Source: Nitrososphaerales archaeon TH1920 (GTDB taxonomy: Archaea > Thermoproteota > Nitrososphaeria > Nitrososphaerales > Nitrososphaeraceae). From it: a stretch of 6,115 nucleotides of DNA. The position numbers and the translations under genes were made by a program. The stretch spans positions 1-6,115 of the forward strand of contig JAATVM010000159.1 of assembly GCA_014523495.1 (NCBI GenBank), written 5' to 3'. The notes under the pieces were generated by a model. The model saw only the letters and a list, made by a program, of their open reading frames with translations, made no database searches and was not told the DNA's origin. Position 1 is the first letter of the stretch, and the number at the start of each line of letters is the position of its first letter. Below, piece by piece: positions 1 through 5,874 of the stretch.

Positions 1-87
1 GAGGAGAGGCATATTTTTGAGCACAGCTACCATGGCTAAAATACTCTCTACGCATAGTTTGTAAAGCGCCACATAGGTTTTAAACAT
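1..87 (-). CDS. Possible N-terminal part of a gene running off the left edge
   Basis: On the minus strand an ATG at 87-85 opens a frame of 29 codons that stays open to the window edge. It begins MFKTYVALYK and continues with a hydrophobic stretch around residues 11-23 (including ESILAMVAVL). I do not recognise the product; the hydrophobic run would fit a membrane segment or a buried helix. No Shine-Dalgarno site precedes the ATG. An AT-rich block (plus-strand 116-131, TTTTAATTTT-like) lies about 35 bases upstream and could serve as a TATA box with a short leader. The competing reading is a plus-strand frame open from base 2 to a TAA at 62-64 (20 codons), which could be the tail of a gene entering from the left. 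Both are short enough to arise by chance, so this is a weak call. Confidence 0.22.
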   Translation of the reverse strand, partial: MFKTYVALYKLCVESILAMVAVLKNMPLL

Positions 88-115
88 TTTTGGTGTTTGT
101 AATAATGCAGATTAA

Positions 116-441
116 GGTTTTAATTTTAATTCTAAATCTACACCGAGTTTTAACAAGTATAAATATTTTGCTATGAACTCAGCATTGATGGTCCAATTAT
201 TACCAAGTAATAAAGAAAAACAAGATATTTATGATTCAGGCTTGCTGGGGATTAAAAAGGTTAGCAATTCATGGAATTACTAAAGATAAAATACTTAACA
301 CAAGTGAGCAATCTGGCTGAAACTCTTCACATCGATGATTATCTAGGTCTTATTAATTACTTCTCGGCAAAAGAATAAGTGGATGCTGTAACACATCAAG
401 TCGTTAAGATAACTAGTTACTATCCAAAGATATCAAAATAA
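116..441 (+). pseudogene. Broken coding sequence candidate (one frameshift plus one in-frame stop)
   Basis: Two plus-strand frames look protein-like and join end to end. Frame A is open from 116 to a TAA at 281-283 and contains an ATG at 173 (MNSALMVQLLPSNKEKQDIY...). Frame B is open from 265, with an ATG at 271 (MELLKIKYLTQVSNLAETLH...), reaches TAA at 376-378, and continues in the same frame from GTG 379 (VDAVTHQVVKITSYYPKISK) to TAA at 439-441. A shift in the 265-283 overlap and read-through of one stop would give roughly 100 codons. This pattern fits a decayed gene. I do not recognise the family. The 'QLLPSNKEKQDIY' stretch vaguely recalls the start of IS605-type TnpB proteins, but that is a guess with no catalytic motif to support it. 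Chance open frames in AT-rich DNA remain possible. Confidence 0.25.
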
Positions 442-681
442 TTTATTGTTAAATGAGATCCAGATTCCTAGGCATTAAATTATTCTAGAAATTAAAGTCT
501 GTTCACATAATTAGTTCCACATAATATTCTCAAATAAAATGTTCTTCTATACAATACAATCAGTTTTTACAGTATACTATGTAATAAAATGGAATTGTAA
601 GAGTTAAAATAAGCACGGGTTAATTAACCTTCGCTTCTAATCGAGACTATTATATAAATCATTTTAAAAAGACATTTTTCT

Positions 682-729
682 TATTAATGATTAATATTTG
701 GCTTCAGACACAATATATATGATTAATAT
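682..729. repeat. Operator-like palindrome and direct repeat upstream of asnB
   Basis: The 11-mer ATGATTAATAT occurs at 687-697 and again at 719-729, exactly 32 bases apart, or about three helical turns. The first copy lies inside a perfect palindrome, TATTAAT-G-ATTAATA (682-696). The second copy forms an imperfect version of the same palindrome centred on G721. A candidate TATA box (711-720) abuts the second copy. Two same-face, partly palindromic sites next to a promoter suggest a dimeric regulator binding site for asnB. The AT-rich composition makes such matches easier to get by chance. Confidence 0.3.
711..720 (+). promoter_or_regulatory. Candidate TATA box for asnB
   Basis: CAATATATAT would place transcription start near 740 and give a leader of roughly 90 bases carrying the Shine-Dalgarno site at 825-829. 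Alternatives are ATATAAAT at 652-659 (longer leader) and TTATTATATA at 799-808, which would start transcription around 830 and so lose the Shine-Dalgarno site. Because that site is well formed, an upstream box is preferred. Confidence 0.3.
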
Positions 730-824
730 GAAAAACCCAGAAATGCGACAAAACACTGATAAATCATGTTGAGAATAGTATAGTGAGTATCTTTTGAATT
801 ATTATATACATTATACCGTTAGTT

Positions 825-829
825 GGAGG
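825..829 (+). promoter_or_regulatory. Shine-Dalgarno site that fixes the asnB start
   Basis: GGAGG lies five bases before ATG 835. It selects this ATG over the in-frame TTG at 823, which overlaps the site. The ATG start also makes Cys the second residue, as glutamine amidotransferase chemistry requires. This is the only firm gene in the window with such a site. Confidence 0.75.
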
Positions 830-834
830 AAAAA

Positions 835-2562
835 ATGTGCGGAATAGCCGGCATCCTAAATAAAAATAACGAGGGTGTAACGGAGGACCTTATCCTCATG
901 CTATCTTGTATGCATACTCGTGGCCCTGATGGGGTTGCAATACAAGTTGGACAAAATGAACCCAATTCTTTGGAATCGTCTGAATCGTCCGTCCCTTATA
1001 TTGATGGAAGGTTTGGGCTAGGTCATGTCAGATTAGCAATAGTCGGTGGTCAATTAGGGAGACAACCCTTCACAAGCTGTGATGGAAGACTAACTTTAGA
1101 ACATAACGGCGAGATATATAATTATAAACAAATAAGAAATAGATTGAGTACTGACCATGATTTTGTTAGTACATCGGACAGCGAAGTCATACTTCACTTC
1201 CTGGAAGAAAAATTAGCCCAGTCAGGAAGCTTATTGGAAGCATTAAGAAAAATGGCAAGAATTTTGGATGGGGTATATAGTATTGCGGTAAAAGATCATA
1301 AGACAGGGGAAATAGCTCTGGTCAGAGATTTGTTAGGAGTAAGGCAGCTTTACTACAGCGAGGATTCTGAACAAGTAACATTTGCGTCTGAACAAAAAGC
1401 AATTTGGCTTTTAGGAGGAAATAAATCAGTCAGGAGGGTAATGCCGGGTCATGCTGTAATAATAACTAATAAAGGTAATTTAAGAGAATATAGAATTGCA
1501 GAGCCTCCGAGGACGTTGGATTCTAATATGAGCAGTTTTCGATACAACACCCTTGAAGGAGCTATTAGAGCATATAAAAGAGCATTGATTCTATCAATGA
1601 AAAAACGTACACAGGGACTTGACAGAATAGGAATAATATTTTCAGGGGGGATAGACAGTGTTCTCGTAGCATGGTTAGCCAAAGATTTGGTTAAGGAGGT
1701 AATATGTTATAATGCTGGTACCCTTGACTCTTCAGATATTCTATTTGCAGATAAAGTAGCCAAGGAGCTTCAGCTGACACTTAGAGTAAATGTTATAACG
1801 AAACGTAGTACTCAGGAAATGTTGCCTAAAATAATTCATGCAATTGAAGAGAGGGATGCATTGCAAGTTGAAGTTGCACTACCTATATACTCCGCAATGG
1901 CTTTGGCTAAAAAAGATAATGTTAAAGTAGTAATTTCTGGCCAAGGAACAGATGAAATATTTGGAGGTTATTCATGGTATCCAAGTATAGTTGCAAAAGA
2001 AGGATATTCGTCTCTTCGAAATCACATGATAGAAGATCTTTTTTTACTCTATAAAGAAACATTAGAAAGAGAAGATAAAACTACTATGGCACATGGAATA
2101 GAAATGAGGGAACCTTATTTAGACAAACAAGTCATCAAAACCGCTTTTGATATCAATCCAAAACTTAATGTGAGGGGACCGAACGATCAGCTTGGTAAAC
2201 ATGTTCACAGAAAATTGGCAGATGAATTAGGGATTCCAAAGGAGATAGCATACAGAAATAAAGCAGCTGCCCAACATGGATCAGGGATACATTTTATTAT
2301 TGATGAGATAGCAAGAGAAAACTATTTTGATGAAAGTAGAATCTCTTCTAGTTACTTGGATGAACTTAAAAATAGAGAGTTATTGGGAAGTTCACAACGG
2401 TACGGATTTAGATATGGAAATAAAGAATTATGGTTGACGTCTCCGCATATTCAGATGTATTTGGATAAGATATTTGAGACAGTTTTTGGAAAATCAAGCA
2501 CATTTATCGATACCTCTGAGGAAGACAATTTATTGACAAATAGAATAATAAAGAAAATCTAA
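835..2562 (+). CDS. asnB: Asparagine synthetase, glutamine-hydrolysing (AsnB)
   Basis: This cytosolic enzyme makes asparagine from aspartate, ATP and glutamine. The 575-residue protein has both domains of the family. The N-terminal class II amidotransferase (about 1-220) starts MCGIAG, so Cys2 becomes the N-terminal nucleophile after Met removal. It also has RGPDG (29-33), GLGHVRL (61-67, with Arg66), the HNGEIYN loop (90-96, Asn91 and Glu93) and SDSE (114-117, Asp115) for glutamine binding. The C-terminal synthetase domain has the ATP-pyrophosphatase loop SGGIDS (270-275), SGQGTDEIFGGY (368-379) and HGIEMREPYLD (420-430). Length is close to the roughly 550-residue bacterial AsnB. One oddity is Gln370, where the E. 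coli enzyme has Glu in the SGEGSDE motif; Gln is, I believe, found in other archaeal-type members. ATG 835 is preferred over the TTG four codons upstream because of Cys2 and the Shine-Dalgarno site. The gene stands alone and converges with the receiver gene. Confidence 0.93.
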   Translation: MCGIAGILNKNNEGVTEDLILMLSCMHTRGPDGVAIQVGQNEPNSLESSESSVPYIDGRFGLGHVRLAIVGGQLGRQPFTSCDGRLTLEHNGEIYNYKQIRNRLSTDHDFVSTSDSEVILHFLEEKLAQSGSLLEALRKMARILDGVYSIAVKDHKTGEIALVRDLLGVRQLYYSEDSEQVTFASEQKAIWLLGGNKSVRRVMPGHAVIITNKGNLREYRIAEPPRTLDSNMSSFRYNTLEGAIRAYKRALILSMKKRTQGLDRIGIIFSGGIDSVLVAWLAKDLVKEVICYNAGTLDSSDILFADKVAKELQLTLRVNVITKRSTQEMLPKIIHAIEERDALQVEVALPIYSAMALAKKDNVKVVISGQGTDEIFGGYSWYPSIVAKEGYSSLRNHMIEDLFLLYKETLEREDKTTMAHGIEMREPYLDKQVIKTAFDINPKLNVRGPNDQLGKHVHRKLADELGIPKEIAYRNKAAAQHGSGIHFIIDEIARENYFDESRISSSYLDELKNRELLGSSQRYGFRYGNKELWLTSPHIQMYLDKIFETVFGKSSTFIDTSEEDNLLTNRIIKKI

Positions 2563-2642
2563 CTCCGTTATATCAGAGATATTGCTAACAAATTTTACTA
2601 CCTGTTACTGAAATAGTATTAAGAAACAACTGAGTGGTATGT

Positions 2643-3041
2643 CTAGTTTTTGTTCACAATATTGTGAATGGAACTTTCCAATTGGGCAAGTCTCAATGGT
2701 TTTATCAAGACTTCTACTCGTTTGTTGTCAAAAAGCGAATTTTTTGCAATCTGTTTCTTTACGGTCTCATATGCGGTAACTATTAGAATAGCTGCCAATG
2801 GATATTTATTTAAAATTTCAATTGCGGCATCAATTCCATTCTTGCCGTTAGGTAACTTATAGTCGATTATCGCTACATCAGGTTGTATTCTATCATAATC
2901 GGACATGATTTCATTTGCAGTGGTGGAAGTGGCAAGTATTTTATGCCCTCTGCTCAAAAGATAATCCTTGTAGAGCAAGAGGATATCCTGTTCATCTTCA
3001 ATAATCATTATCTTGAATTGTTTTTTTTCTTTCTTAGCCAT
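2643..3041 (-). CDS. Stand-alone response regulator receiver domain protein
   Basis: The 132-residue protein is a single CheY-like receiver domain with no output domain, so it probably works by protein-protein contact in the cytosol. All key residues are present: acidic pair Glu15/Asp16 in IIEDEQD, phosphoacceptor Asp60 in AIIDYKLPNGKNG, Thr89 in ILIVTAYE and Lys114 followed by cis-type Pro115 in LIKPL. The Tyr at 91 and the LPNGKNG loop fit the fold. The N-terminus (AKKEKKQFK) is a short basic extension. No histidine kinase gene is in the window, so its phosphodonor is unknown. It lies 180 bases downstream of the TFB gene on the same strand and has its own TATA-like element, so it may be transcribed alone or by read-through. 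The ATG at 3041 has no Shine-Dalgarno site, which suggests a very short leader. It converges with asnB. The receiver assignment is firm; the pathway is unknown. Confidence 0.92.
   Translation of the reverse strand: MAKKEKKQFKIMIIEDEQDILLLYKDYLLSRGHKILATSTTANEIMSDYDRIQPDVAIIDYKLPNGKNGIDAAIEILNKYPLAAILIVTAYETVKKQIAKNSLFDNKRVEVLIKPLRLAQLESSIHNIVNKN
2646..2652 (+). terminator. Possible T-run terminator for asnB
   Basis: GTTTTTG lies 84 bases after the asnB stop, just inside the 3' end of the convergent receiver gene. Archaeal termination often uses short T-runs in the non-template strand without a hairpin. The 80-base gap itself (2563-2642) has only a weak 5-bp hairpin, ATATC-AGA-GATAT at 2570-2582. 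This is a weak call based on the T-run alone. Confidence 0.2.
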
Positions 3042-3068
3042 TAGTACGTCTTGTGTTGTGTAATGGAT

Positions 3069-3108
3069 AATATTACTTTAATGTCGCTACAATAGTAAAA
3101 GTAATATT
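3069..3108 (-). promoter_or_regulatory. Receiver gene promoter inside an 11-bp inverted repeat
   Basis: AATATTACTTT (3069-3079) and AAAGTAATATT (3098-3108) are perfect reverse complements separated by 18 bases. On the minus strand the proximal arm reads AAAGTAATATT, a TATA-like box centred about 33 bases before the receiver ATG (3041), leaving a leader of a few bases. The repeat could be an operator covering the promoter, or a hairpin in the 3' untranslated part of TFB read-through transcript. The promoter part is plausible from spacing; the operator role is inference. Confidence 0.4.
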
Positions 3109-3221
3109 TCATCTTCAGGTGTGTGGGAGTACTCAATTTTATTCACTATTGGAACAGAATACAAATCAATGTCAACGGACAACTTTAATAACCTAGCAAC
3201 AGATCTGATATCATTTATCGG

Positions 3222-4196
3222 TCATCTAACACTAGGTCCATTCGGAATATTCGGAAAGATTTTTTTAATATCTAAGAATCTTTTTCTTAGTGTTACTACA
3301 CTTACGTTGCCTGCTAATGATATCCTAGATTGGCTTGTCTTTTCTCCTTTCTCCAGGCATGCCCCGTACAATACAGCTACTGCAATAGCGGATGGATCCT
3401 TTCCAAAGGAAATAGGATCATCTTTTATCGTAGACATCATATGTATGGCGTGTCTAAGGGTCTTTTCACTGATTCCTGCATTGTTAGATATCCTGGCCAA
3501 ATGAGAAGTAGAATCTATTGAAGGAAGGCGAATCTTGAGTCTTCTTACCAGTAGCCTATAACATTTTCCAGCAAAGATCTTGTCCGCATCTGAAATCTCA
3601 GCGATTTCTTCAATAGTTCTTGGTATATTCATCTCTCTACATGAAACATATACACACGCAACAACGAAACCCTTTATGGATCTGCCTTTTATTAGATTTT
3701 GATCCAAGATCTTTCTATAGTAGTATGCTGATTTTTCTATAATGGTCTCACTCAACGAAAGCTTATCTTTTATTCTTATGAGGACAGCAAAGGCATTCTT
3801 AAGATTTCTATGATAGCTTCTATTATTGTTAGATATCTTGTTCCAGCGTCTCATCCTCTGTATTGCTGAACGCTGATCCACTCTTATTGCAACTCCATCG
3901 GCATCCACGTTTGAATAAGAAATTATTGTAGATAGATTCTTATCATGATGAGCCAATGATGATGCTGTACCTATATTCATGTTACTTAGATTAGTATTAG
4001 TATCTAGTAATGGATCAACATATTCTCTCTCTACCGAAAGAACGATCCCACAGCTACTACAAATTTTTTCTCCAGTACCGTGGTCAAAAACAATACTTTC
4101 GCTCTTACAATGATTGCATTCTAAATTTTCTTTGTCATTTGCATCCGTCTCCGTCTTACGAAGTTCTTTTGAAATATCATTCAATACAAAACTCAT
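3222..4196 (-). CDS. tfb: Transcription initiation factor B (TFB, TFIIB homologue)
   Basis: TFB bridges TATA-binding protein on the promoter and archaeal RNA polymerase. The 324-residue protein is complete. The N-terminal zinc ribbon has Cys27, Cys30, Cys46 and Cys49 (two CxxC pairs). The B-reader/linker follows, with the typical HDKNLST at 84-90 and the basic MRRW leading into the core near 118. The first cyclin fold (about 118-222) carries KGRSI (about 170-174) and IPRTIEEIAEIS (191-202). The second (about 224-318) ends with a helix-turn-helix (about 293-310, SVVTLRKRFLDI) of the kind that reads the BRE element. The upstream TTG at 4202 is a possible start, but ATG 4196 is preferred: it is only two codons later and about 27 bases from a TATA-like box. 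Nitrososphaeria often carry several TFBs, so this may be a specialised one rather than the main factor. It is divergent from the RHH gene. Confidence 0.93.
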   Translation of the reverse strand: MSFVLNDISKELRKTETDANDKENLECNHCKSESIVFDHGTGEKICSSCGIVLSVEREYVDPLLDTNTNLSNMNIGTASSLAHHDKNLSTIISYSNVDADGVAIRVDQRSAIQRMRRWNKISNNNRSYHRNLKNAFAVLIRIKDKLSLSETIIEKSAYYYRKILDQNLIKGRSIKGFVVACVYVSCREMNIPRTIEEIAEISDADKIFAGKCYRLLVRRLKIRLPSIDSTSHLARISNNAGISEKTLRHAIHMMSTIKDDPISFGKDPSAIAVAVLYGACLEKGEKTSQSRISLAGNVSVVTLRKRFLDIKKIFPNIPNGPSVR

Positions 4197-4218
4197 AGTC
4201 AAATCTCTGTGTCATTTT

Positions 4219-4229
4219 GTTATTAAGAA
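4219..4229 (-). promoter_or_regulatory. Candidate TATA box for the TFB gene
   Basis: On the minus strand the sequence reads TTCTTAATAAC and is centred about 28 bases before ATG 4196. There is no Shine-Dalgarno site, so a leaderless or nearly leaderless transcript is expected if this box is used. The match to a TATA box is moderate. Confidence 0.3.
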
Positions 4230-4271
4230 GTAAGTATACACATACAGGAGATTCACAATTTGTATTGCGAA

Positions 4272-4288
4272 GTAACACACATGGTTAC
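4272..4288. promoter_or_regulatory. Possible operator between TFB and RHH genes
   Basis: GTAAC and GTTAC form 5-base inverted half-sites around a 7-base spacer in the 132-base divergent region. A 9-base near-palindrome, ACAATTTGT, lies nearby at 4255-4263. Ribbon-helix-helix proteins usually bind short inverted repeats beside their own gene, so autoregulation is a reasonable guess. The half-sites are short and may be chance. Confidence 0.25.
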
Positions 4289-4296
4289 AAAACAAC

Positions 4297-4307
4297 ACAT
4301 TTAAGTT
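4297..4307 (+). promoter_or_regulatory. TATA box for the RHH-protein gene, leaderless spacing
   Basis: ACATTTAAGTT is centred about 27 bases before ATG 4329, and an A-rich segment (4288-4296) sits in the BRE position. With no Shine-Dalgarno site, transcription would start at or next to the ATG. Spacing and composition fit an archaeal leaderless promoter. Confidence 0.45.
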
Positions 4308-4328
4308 TGGGATGGGTGTGCGAATAAT

Positions 4329-4853
4329 ATGGCTACATCTACTACAAGGTCATTTCGTGTCGACACAGAATTATCTAAAGTATTGGATGAAGAGTCTGAG
4401 AGGATGGGCGTCTCAGTAAATGCTCTTGTAAACATGATTCTCAAACGTTATTCAGAATTCACTCGGTTTCTTTCTAAAATTGATTTGGTGATCGTAAATA
4501 GAGAGTTGCTAAAGTCACTTCTTGATTCTTATCCAGATGAGGATATATATGGCCTCGGAGTATCGGCAGGAGGAATTATTCCACGTGATACTATTCTTTT
4601 TTGGAAAAAAACATTAACTTTCGATACAGTGTTGGAGTATATTGAAAAAATAATTTGTCGGTATGGATTTTTGGGAACGTATGATGAAACTAGCCAAAAT
4701 GAAAAGCGAATTATTGTCATAAGACACCGACTTGGAAAAAAAGGCTCCCAATTTCTGCATGGTTATCTAAAATCAACCCTAAAAAACACACTAAATTTAG
4801 AGAGTTCATTTGAACTTACTGAATCATCTGTCAAACTGCAGATCAATTCCTAG
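4329..4853 (+). CDS. Ribbon-helix-helix DNA-binding protein with unknown C-terminal domain
   Basis: The N-terminal 44 residues fit a ribbon-helix-helix (CopG/Arc-like) fold: a short strand TTRSFRV (5-11), helix A from Asp12 to Met26, the turn GVS (27-29) and helix B NALVNMILKRYSEF (31-44). Such domains dimerise and bind DNA through the paired strands, with Arg7 and Arg10 likely to face DNA. Residues 45-174 form a second mixed alpha/beta part, including DIYGLGVSAGG (about 72-82), an IIVIRHRLGKKGSQFLHGYL stretch and a C-terminal ELTESSVKLQI. I do not recognise this part; it is too long for a simple antitoxin tail and may be a sensor or oligomerisation domain. No toxin-like gene is adjacent. The gene is divergent from TFB, 161 bases before the hydrolase gene, and appears leaderless. 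A transcription regulator role is likely from the RHH part; ligand and targets are unknown. Confidence 0.8.
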   Translation: MATSTTRSFRVDTELSKVLDEESERMGVSVNALVNMILKRYSEFTRFLSKIDLVIVNRELLKSLLDSYPDEDIYGLGVSAGGIIPRDTILFWKKTLTFDTVLEYIEKIICRYGFLGTYDETSQNEKRIIVIRHRLGKKGSQFLHGYLKSTLKNTLNLESSFELTESSVKLQINS

Positions 4854-4960
4854 TACTGATTCTTCTAAAATGATTGGGTATACCTTTAATTGTTTACGTC
4901 TATTAGTCCGGTCTTTTACTCAGTCATTGTTCAGATAAGTGACCGATTAGGTTTTGGGCT

Positions 4961-4978
4961 ACATATTACCTATGTAAT
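4961..4978. promoter_or_regulatory. Inverted repeat just upstream of the hydrolase TATA box
   Basis: Two overlapping inverted repeats lie here: ACATA/TATGT (4961-4965 and 4971-4975) and ATTAC/GTAAT (4965-4969 and 4974-4978). They end eight bases before the TATA box of the hydrolase gene, the usual place for an activator or a TFB-contact blocker. The 7-mer ATATTAC (4963-4969) also occurs in the inverted repeat before the receiver gene (3070-3076). Confidence 0.3.
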
Positions 4979-4985
4979 CGAATAA

Positions 4986-4994
4986 TTTTATAAT
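4986..4994 (+). promoter_or_regulatory. TATA box for the hydrolase gene, leaderless spacing
   Basis: TTTTATAAT is a good archaeal TATA box centred 25 bases before GTG 5015. There is no Shine-Dalgarno site, so a transcript beginning at the start codon is likely. This supports both the GTG start and independent transcription from the RHH gene. Confidence 0.5.
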
Positions 4995-5014
4995 ACCTTA
5001 GACAATTTTCATTT

Positions 5015-5638
5015 GTGAAAATAAGAAATCACGAAATTCATCCCGCCCTACTGGTCGTTGATATGCAAAATGGATTTGTAAGTAAGGGAGGGTCGTATGA
5101 TTTAATGGGCTTGAATGTTTCTAGATATAGCGAAGTAGTTCCACACCTTAAACGTCTCATTTCAGTTTGCAGGACAACTAAGGTACCAATTTTTTATTCT
5201 CAGGCAGTTAGGGAGGAGTCTGGAATTGACCTGTTGACTAGATCTCATAGGATACTCCCAAAGTCAAGGGAGGAAAGAATAAAAAGACGGCCAATTTGCA
5301 TAAGAGGAAGCTGGGACGCTGAAATTGTTGAGGAATTGAAGCCTAGTTTGGATGACCATGTGGTTATTAAGAGAAGAGATTCTGTCTTTCAAGATACGGA
5401 AGTTGAAGTCTGGTTAAGAAGTCTGGGAATAGATTCAATAATTTTTTCTGGAATTGATACATCCATATGTGTTGAATCCTCCTTACGAGATGCTTTTAAT
5501 CATGGTTATGATGTTGTGCTAATCTCAGATGCTACAGCATCCAATAACATCGATCACTACAACTCGACACTGGACAATATTCGAAATTACTATGGGCTGG
5601 TTATGAATCTGCAAGAATTTATAGCGAATGTTGAATAG
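5015..5638 (+). CDS. Isochorismatase-superfamily cysteine hydrolase (probable amidohydrolase)
   Basis: The 207-residue protein has the full catalytic triad of this cytosolic superfamily: Asp16 in LLVVDMQNGF, Lys119 in VVIKRRDSVF and nucleophile Cys152 in GIDTSICVESSLRDAF. The GxxT-xxCV signature and the following DA...HGYDVVLISDA (159-170s) match closely. Members hydrolyse amides or related bonds (nicotinamidase, ureidoacrylate amidohydrolase RutB, biuret hydrolase, N-carbamoylsarcosine amidase). The segment IRGSWDAEIVEEL (96-108) and CVES-LRDAF recall RutB/biuret-type enzymes, so release of ammonia or carbamate from a ureido- or amide-compound is plausible; the substrate cannot be read from sequence. 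The GTG start is required: it lies 15 codons before catalytic Asp16 and no ATG occurs between. Spacing to the TATA box suggests a leaderless transcript. Length is typical of the family. No rut genes are nearby. Confidence 0.9.
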   Translation: MKIRNHEIHPALLVVDMQNGFVSKGGSYDLMGLNVSRYSEVVPHLKRLISVCRTTKVPIFYSQAVREESGIDLLTRSHRILPKSREERIKRRPICIRGSWDAEIVEELKPSLDDHVVIKRRDSVFQDTEVEVWLRSLGIDSIIFSGIDTSICVESSLRDAFNHGYDVVLISDATASNNIDHYNSTLDNIRNYYGLVMNLQEFIANVE

Positions 5639-5874
5639 ACACAATTATCTGACGTGTTTCATCTAGTAATGTTACTAATTCAATTAACCTTAATCAAGAA
5701 ATTTTAGTCATGGATTAGCACGAAGTCAGTATCAATTATGGAATCTAACCAAACTCTCTTAATCTCCTTTTGAATAACGAAAATTCCAAAATTCAGCCTA
5801 TTAGAAATTAAAATTACTAGTCTTGTTAGCCACCAAATTACTCGATATTTACTATCGCTTTGTACAAATTAATA

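Larger units (their letters stand above)
442..834. other. Gene-free AT-rich region upstream of asnB
   Basis: No start-to-stop frame of convincing length is seen on either strand. The stretch holds a perfect 12-base palindrome (GGTTAATTAACC, 618-629), TATA-like sequences at 650-660, 711-720 and 799-810, and an 11-base direct repeat (687-697 and 719-729). It most likely acts as the asnB upstream regulatory region and leader, with the rest being decayed sequence. No tRNA or other GC-rich structured RNA was apparent. Confidence 0.5.

Noticed and set aside
618..629. Perfect 12-base palindrome GGTTAATTAACC
   Set aside because: One or two 12-base palindromes are expected by chance in a window of this size, and it has no link to a promoter.
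823..834. TTG at 823 as the asnB start
   Set aside because: It would overlap the Shine-Dalgarno site and bury the catalytic Cys behind five residues.
1449..1682. Minus-strand open frame within asnB
   Set aside because: It lies fully inside a firm asnB coding region, opposite the PP-loop segment, and shows no domain or promoter of its own.
3121..3521. Plus-strand frames opposite the TFB C-terminus
   Set aside because: They are antisense to the conserved second cyclin fold of TFB and have no recognisable motifs.
3947..3967. TGATGA repeats resembling C boxes of an archaeal C/D RNA
   Set aside because: No matching CTGA D boxes are correctly placed, and the sequence is explained as the antisense of TFB codons around HHDKNLST.
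4329..4853. RHH protein as a type II antitoxin
   Set aside because: The protein is about twice the usual antitoxin length, and no small toxin gene overlaps or follows it.
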